A stretch of 47,416 nt of DNA, from positions 1 to 47,416 of the forward strand of contig JAQCLD010000025.1 in NCBI GenBank assembly GCA_027592785.1, written 5' to 3'. The DNA comes from Acidobacteriota bacterium (GTDB lineage: Bacteria > Acidobacteriota > Terriglobia > Bryobacterales > UBA6623). Below, in pieces: positions 43,054 to 47,416 of the stretch. The position numbers and the translations under genes were made by a program. The notes below the pieces were generated by a model. It saw nothing but the letters and a program-made list of their open reading frames with translations. It did not search any database and was not told where the DNA came from. The stretch's first letter is position 1, and each line of letters begins with the position of its first letter.

Positions 43054-43082
43054 AGGATATCCCGTGTCGCAAACGAAGTCAA
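43054..43082 (-). promoter_or_regulatory. Sigma70-like promoter of the cobalamin operon
   Basis: On the minus strand TTGACT (43082-43077) and TATCCT (43059-43054) are separated by exactly 17 bases. Transcription would begin near 43047, just upstream of the riboswitch. The spacing and position make it the likely promoter. Confidence 0.6.
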
Positions 43083-43139
43083 GGCGAGACGAAATGCGCC
43101 GGCTTTCGCCATAGTCGAACCCTCCGCTTCTCTTACTTC

Positions 43140-44279
43140 ATGCCTACCAACGACGCCAGCGAATCCCTCTACCGCAGCGAAACCGCTGCTATTAGCCGCT
43201 TTGGGCGCTTCGTCGTCGCCGAACTCCTCGGCCCCCATCGTGTGCTGAGCACTTCTTCAGTCGCCGGGGGCCAGACTGAATCGGCTCGCTATCTTGTCAA
43301 CCACCAAAGCTGCGAGGGCAAAGCGCATATCGCCCGCCACGGCGTTATTACCGAGCACGGCGCCGACCACTATCACCGCGTCGTCTGCTCTGAAATCAAC
43401 CTTGAGCCGGACGAAGTCGCTCTCATGGGCACCGCCGCCAACATGAACTACGCGGTCCTGCGCAGCGAGCAGTTCGAGGACCTCGCGGTCGTCGCCGTCG
43501 TCACCGCTGGTGTCCAAGGCAACGCCGCCCGCGCCGGGGACCCCGCCGTCTGGCACGAGGGAGAGCACGGCTGGTCGAAGCTGAATCCGCACAACGGCAC
43601 CATCAACACGATGTTGCTCTTCAATTGGCCGCTCACACCCGCCGCGCAGGCCCGCGCCGTGGTCACCATGACCGAGGCCAAGACCGTTGCCCTGCTCGAA
43701 CTCGCCACCCCGAGCCTCTATTCTGAGGGCCTCGCCACGGGCACCGGCACCGACCAGTTCTGTGTCGCCGCGCCGCTCGATCCTTCGCGCAAAGCGAAAG
43801 AAGCGACCAGCCCACACGTCAAGTTGGGAGAGTTGATCGGCATCGCTGTGCGCGACGCCACGAAGGAAGCCCTGCGCTGGCAAAACGGCCTTGAGCCGTC
43901 CTATGGGCGCGGCCTCTTCCACGCCCTCGGACGCTTCGGCCTCAGCGAGTCCCGCGCCTACGAAACGCTGCCCCGCTTGCTTTCCGAGGCCGATTATCAG
44001 CTGCTCAAAGACAACGATAAGTCGGTATTCTTCGAGCCTGGCGTCGCCGCGGCCGCCTACGCTTTCGCCGCCGTTCTCGACCGCATCCGCTACGGCACAT
44101 TGCCCGCTGGTCTAGCTCAAGAATCGCTCCGCCATCAGGCTGCCTCGATGGCCGCCGCGCTCTCGGCGAAGCCTGAGTCCTGGCATCTTTTCTGGTCAGA
44201 ATTGCAAGCCGCCGAAGCCGATCCCATTGACCTCGTCCTGCGTGCAATCGCCCTCGGGTGGAAGTCCAAGTGGACCTGA
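43140..44279 (+). CDS. cbiZ: Adenosylcobinamide amidohydrolase (CbiZ)
   Basis: The 379-residue product hydrolyses adenosylcobinamide (or pseudocobalamins) to adenosylcobyric acid, removing the aminopropanol arm during corrinoid salvage or remodelling. The family motifs are visible: SSVAGGQTESARYLVNH (about 40-56), LMGTAANM (near 94-101), VVTAGVQGNAARAG and NPHNGTINTMLLFNW. The C-terminal 150 residues extend past the core CbiZ domain with a helical region. It lies head to head with the riboswitch-led operon. No second riboswitch is visible on this strand, so its own control is unclear. Confidence 0.88.
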   Translation: MPTNDASESLYRSETAAISRFGRFVVAELLGPHRVLSTSSVAGGQTESARYLVNHQSCEGKAHIARHGVITEHGADHYHRVVCSEINLEPDEVALMGTAANMNYAVLRSEQFEDLAVVAVVTAGVQGNAARAGDPAVWHEGEHGWSKLNPHNGTINTMLLFNWPLTPAAQARAVVTMTEAKTVALLELATPSLYSEGLATGTGTDQFCVAAPLDPSRKAKEATSPHVKLGELIGIAVRDATKEALRWQNGLEPSYGRGLFHALGRFGLSESRAYETLPRLLSEADYQLLKDNDKSVFFEPGVAAAAYAFAAVLDRIRYGTLPAGLAQESLRHQAASMAAALSAKPESWHLFWSELQAAEADPIDLVLRAIALGWKSKWT

Positions 44280-45247
44280 CGATTCTTCAGCCGCGCATCG
44301 AGCTTCTGCTGATTGCCGTGGCCCTCGACCTCATCTTCGGCGACCCCACCTACCCGCTCCATCCCATCCGCCTAATAGGCCTGACGCTGACTTGGTTTGA
44401 GAAACTGCTACGCGCTATTCGCCTCGACGGCTACGTCGGCGGCTGCATTCTCTTCGTGTTGCTGGCCGCTCTCTGGGTCAGCGCTTTATGTCTCGCCGCC
44501 ATCGGGCTCTATGGCCTTCATCCCCTGGCGGGACAGGCCTTTCACGTCTTCACGCTGTACAGCATGATCGCCCTCGGCGATCTGTTTAAACACGGGCGCG
44601 ACGTCGACCAAGCCGTCTCCCAAGGCAACTTAGAGAAAGCGCGAATCGCCGTCGCCAAACTAGTAGGCCGCGACACAGACCAAATGGACGGCCCTGCCTG
44701 CCGCCGCGCCGCCATCGAAAGCCTCGCCGAAAGCCTCGTCGACGGCTTCGCCAGCCCCGTTCTCTTCTACGCCTTCGCCGGCCTCCCCGGCGCCGTCATC
44801 TTCAAAGTCATCAGCACCATGGATTCAATGGTCGGCTACAGGACAGAGCGCTACCTCCGCTTCGGCTGGTTCGGGGCCCGACTCGACGACCTCTTGAATC
44901 TCATCCCTGCGCGTCTGGCTTGGCTCTTGCTCTCCGCCGTCGCAGCGGCGGTTCCCGGTTGCTCGGCAAGCAAGGCGTGGCGGGTAGGCCTAGGTCAGCA
45001 TTCCATCATTCCTGGCCCGAACGCGGGCTGGAGCGAGGCCGCCATGGCCGGCGCCCTGCAGCGCCGTCTCATTGGCCCCATATGGAGAGGCGGCCAGCTG
45101 GTCACGGACATCTGGATCGGCGTGCGCTCCGACCCCGCGGGCGGCTCTGCTCCCGACTACCGCAACGCATTCCACATCGTCTCGACCGCCGCCGCCCTCT
45201 TCGTACTCCTCGCGCTGTCGCTTATCGTTGCGCTGCCCGACCTCTAG
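44258..45247 (+). CDS. cbiB: Adenosylcobinamide-phosphate synthase (CbiB/CobD)
   Basis: The 329-residue inner-membrane protein attaches (R)-1-amino-2-propanol or its phosphate to adenosylcobyric acid. Family signatures are VALDLIFGDPTYPLHPIRLI (about 21-40), RRAAIESLAESLVDGFASPV, MDSMVGYRTERYLRFGWFGA and GPNAGWSEAAMAGALQ. It starts at GTG 44258, overlapping cbiZ by 22 bases; GTG 44270 is also possible. CbiZ produces the acid that CbiB consumes, so the pair is a complete cut-and-rejoin step for corrinoid remodelling. Confidence 0.94.
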   Translation: MEVQVDLTILQPRIELLLIAVALDLIFGDPTYPLHPIRLIGLTLTWFEKLLRAIRLDGYVGGCILFVLLAALWVSALCLAAIGLYGLHPLAGQAFHVFTLYSMIALGDLFKHGRDVDQAVSQGNLEKARIAVAKLVGRDTDQMDGPACRRAAIESLAESLVDGFASPVLFYAFAGLPGAVIFKVISTMDSMVGYRTERYLRFGWFGARLDDLLNLIPARLAWLLLSAVAAAVPGCSASKAWRVGLGQHSIIPGPNAGWSEAAMAGALQRRLIGPIWRGGQLVTDIWIGVRSDPAGGSAPDYRNAFHIVSTAAALFVLLALSLIVALPDL

Positions 45248-45376
45248 CCGCTCGGAATCCTCCTTGCAGACATTCCAACGGCCTGCCCTTGGGCTTGAGC
45301 CAGGTATTTCTCGCAATTAGCACCCCGCCGCGCAACCTTCCCCATGGGACCAGCATCCTATTAGGCGACAATCGAA

Positions 45377-45880
45377 ATGGAATCCTTTCCTCAATCCGTT
45401 CGCCTGTCTCGTTGGTCTCCTATGTGGTCTGTGGAGCAGTTCAAAGCTCGGCTCAAAGAGATGCTGTCGGCCCGTTCGTCGGCGCACGAAATTGCGCTTG
45501 GATTTACCATCGGGACCTTCATTTCGATCCTCCCGACGCCCGGTTTCAACCTGCTGCTCGGCGCTCTAGTCGTCGCCGTCTATCCGCACGTCAACAAGCT
45601 CGCGGTCTTCGGCGCGATGGCCGTCTACAACCCGATCGTCATTATTCCCTTCTACTGGGCAAGCTACAAGGTGGGCGGCTTGATCTTCGGGTTGAATCCG
45701 GTCGTTCACTACGACGTTGTCGTAATCAGCGAGGCCTACGATTTCACGCGGCGCTATCTCGTCGGCAGCCTGATCGTCGCCGCGATCACCTCGACGGTGA
45801 CCTACCCGCTCATCCGCGAGATCGTGCATTTGAGACGATCCCGGGCCAGCCGGTCCTCTCAAGCAGACAGCCAAATCTGA
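45377..45880 (+). CDS. DUF2062 membrane protein
   Basis: The 167-residue product belongs to the DUF2062 family. The segment SAHEIALGFTIGTFISILPT (about 36-55), followed by PGFNLLLGALVVAV, and the NPIVIIPFYWASYKVG segment are the family marks. It has about three transmembrane segments and a basic tail. A second ATG at 45422 (codon 16) is closer to the conserved part, so the start is open. The function of the family is unknown; some members are fused to glycosyltransferases. 129 bases separate it from cbiB. Confidence 0.82.
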   Translation: MESFPQSVRLSRWSPMWSVEQFKARLKEMLSARSSAHEIALGFTIGTFISILPTPGFNLLLGALVVAVYPHVNKLAVFGAMAVYNPIVIIPFYWASYKVGGLIFGLNPVVHYDVVVISEAYDFTRRYLVGSLIVAAITSTVTYPLIREIVHLRRSRASRSSQADSQI

Positions 45881-45910
45881 GGGGCTTGCGCCGCTGGCTC
45901 GGGTCGCACA

Positions 45911-45982
45911 AGCGAGTGGGTGAATTCGCCAGCCGGCGGATCGACAGGCGTGGATGTCGGACAGCGACGTGTGCCACTCGCT
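45911..45982. repeat. Long-spaced inverted repeat between convergent genes
   Basis: A perfect 9-base arm AGCGAGTGG (45911-45919) pairs with CCACTCGCT (45974-45982) across 54 bases. The far arm overlaps the porin stop. It could help end both convergent transcripts, but there is no U-run and this may be chance. Confidence 0.3.
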
Positions 45983-47279
45983 AGAACGTCGCGTCCCACT
46001 GAACGCGCACGCCGACCCGCGATCGAGGCGCATTCTGGCCAACCACTAGAGCGTAGCGGCTGACGTCGACGGATATTTTGTCCGCGTGGCCTCTAAGGAA
46101 CCAATTAGCGACAACGCCCAGCTCGTGAATGAGATCGTTGGGCTGCCCCGTCCGCGGATCCACGAACGCGTAGCGGCCAGCCAACTCCAACTGGCTCGGG
46201 ATCTTGCTGTAGAGCTCGTTGAAGAAATAGCCGGCCTGGATATAGCTGCCTCTTAGGTTGATTTCCCGAGAGTTAACGTTGTCGGCCGCTCGCTTCCAAT
46301 GGAACTCTTGCTGGAGCGAAAAGCCCTGCTGCTTGAAAGCGACCTCGGCAAGGTACTGGCGCACGGAATACTGCCCCGGAGCGCCCGCCTCGAAGCCGTC
46401 CGCTTGGCCGCCGCCGCTTGAGGAGAAGCGCGTGTAACTGCTGCGGTTCCCCGAGGTAGCGACCGCGAGACTGAGGCGCGGATTACCTCGGCGCTCAAGG
46501 TCACTTTGGGACAATGAAACGCCTCCTCCCAGAGCGTTCCACTGATAACGGGCTAACCACATCGGCGAGCCGTCTGCGGCATTCGCCGGGACTCGGCGGT
46601 CGCGGAAAACTCCGCGGCCTTGGCCCGTGAATACGCCGACGAAGTACTGAGAGTCGGCGGCAGATCCTTTCGCGAACCGCCCCGTCAGTTCAATGCCCTT
46701 TTGGCGATCGATGGTGAATTCTCGGTTGACTATCGACCGTTCGACAAACTGCTGCTTGCCCGACGAATCCATTCGTTCGCGGCTGTAGTCAGCTTTCCAT
46801 TGGCCGAAGCGAACTTTCATCCATTCCGGACCCACGTCAAAGCGTAAGTCGAGTAGGTTGCCGCCAGTCAGGTCATGCTCGTACTTGTACTCAATCCACG
46901 GAGCGGCGATATGGCCTTCCATCTTGAAGCGCGCGCGGCGAAAGCCGACATGCGACTCACCCGGCTGATTGAGGTGACTCTCCTTCCGAGGTGCGGATTC
47001 GAACGGAGAAGTGAATCTGAGCTGAGTCCGCAGGTTAACCTTGGCGCTGCCCCATCCATCTTTCGATCCCAGTGTGCGCCCCGACGAGTTGTAACGAAAC
47101 CAGCGTTTCGGTTGTTGGTGTTCGTCGGTAGACTCGGCAGGCCGAACGGCGGCTACGACTCCCGCCATAGCCGAACCTGGTTCGGCCCGCGCCGGAGAGG
47201 TGAAGTGACAGAAGAGAAGAGCGCATCCGAGCATCAGGGCTCCCCGCCGAAAAGCATTAAGCGTAATAGCTGCTGTCAT
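45981..47279 (-). CDS. Phosphate-selective porin O/P family protein
   Basis: The 432-residue outer-membrane product has a signal peptide (about 1-32) and alternating beta-strand segments, ending in a terminal phenylalanine (VRVQWDATF). Family segments of OprO/OprP type include VGFRRARFKMEGHIAAPWIE (about 111-130) and LRFDVGPEWMKVRFGQWKAD, then QQFVERSIVNREF. Oligogated anion uptake is known for OprP; the real substrate here is unknown. It is convergent with the DUF2062 gene. The 137 bases beyond its start (47280-47416) contain no gene I can support and no clear Pho box. Confidence 0.87.
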   Translation of the reverse strand: MTAAITLNAFRRGALMLGCALLFCHFTSPARAEPGSAMAGVVAAVRPAESTDEHQQPKRWFRYNSSGRTLGSKDGWGSAKVNLRTQLRFTSPFESAPRKESHLNQPGESHVGFRRARFKMEGHIAAPWIEYKYEHDLTGGNLLDLRFDVGPEWMKVRFGQWKADYSRERMDSSGKQQFVERSIVNREFTIDRQKGIELTGRFAKGSAADSQYFVGVFTGQGRGVFRDRRVPANAADGSPMWLARYQWNALGGGVSLSQSDLERRGNPRLSLAVATSGNRSSYTRFSSSGGGQADGFEAGAPGQYSVRQYLAEVAFKQQGFSLQQEFHWKRAADNVNSREINLRGSYIQAGYFFNELYSKIPSQLELAGRYAFVDPRTGQPNDLIHELGVVANWFLRGHADKISVDVSRYALVVGQNAPRSRVGVRVQWDATF

Positions 47280-47416
47280 GGCACAAACTCCAATGTTTCG
47301 ATTTGGTGACTACTCGATAACCTGCGGGTCATCTGCGGTATATTTCGGGGCACTACTGTCCGGTTAGAAGTCAAATAGAATCAGCTGGTTAGAGTCATCG
47401 AGTAAGAGTTGATGGG

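Noticed and set aside
44920..45984. A long open frame of 354 residues on the plus strand across the end of cbiB and the DUF2062 gene
   Set aside because: It is out of frame with two well-supported genes; its product is arginine- and proline-rich and has no family pattern. It is a GC-rich shadow frame.
1..47416. CRISPR arrays, tRNA or rRNA genes and insertion sequences
   Set aside because: The gaps between genes are short and, read through, show no spaced direct repeats, cloverleaf with anticodon arm, or transposase. A dedicated scan (tRNAscan, CRISPR finder) would be decisive and was not possible.

Overview
The window reads as a chromosomal segment of a Gram-negative Acidobacteriota bacterium, most likely Bryobacterales (Solibacter-like). 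This rests on a secreted protein (21091-24117) that ends in the Solibacter-type TIGR03437 C-terminal domain, a PEP-CTERM surface protein, a TonB receptor with an N-terminal carboxypeptidase-regulatory-like domain, an OprP-type porin, and a high-GC, tightly packed gene layout. The assignment is inference from family content. No rRNA, tRNA, CRISPR array, prophage or insertion sequence was seen.

Region 1 (1-2110): a PEP-CTERM protein, aat (N-end-rule aminoacyl transferase) and a DUF1648 membrane protein. Region 2 (2168-15935): five co-directional genes joined by stop/start overlaps. They encode a membrane-anchored beta-propeller, a VIT/VWA protein, a 2353-residue TPR protein, an unrecognised 554-residue exported protein and a 255-residue penicillin-binding-type transpeptidase. 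I do not recognise this set as a described system, and it is the best candidate for a new one. Region 3 (15943-30636): housekeeping genes, namely truncated haemoglobin, an SDR epimerase, an AAA ATPase with a helical N-terminal region, xerD-brkB, a small protein ending in a sliding-clamp-like motif, the TIGR03437 protein, dinG and recJ.

Region 4 (27077-30997, minus strand): a bacterial microcompartment (BMC) hexamer shell gene, a CoA-acylating aldehyde dehydrogenase with an unusual C-terminal extension, then recJ, arranged as one operon. No other BMC genes are present, so this is a minimal or satellite BMC locus.

Region 5 (32196-45247): a cobalamin island. A sigma70-like promoter and a clear cobalamin riboswitch (minus strand, about 43082-42855) precede pduO-type adenosyltransferase, btuB, btuF, btuC, btuD and cobQ, followed by a sulfatase whose start overlaps the cobQ stop. 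On the opposite strand cbiZ and cbiB diverge. Together the genes describe uptake of corrinoids, adenosylation, removal of the old nucleotide loop and re-attachment of an aminopropanol arm. Nucleotide-loop assembly genes (cobU, cobS, cobT) are not here. An amidohydrolase lies downstream of the sulfatase, and a DUF2062 protein and an OprP-type porin close the window.
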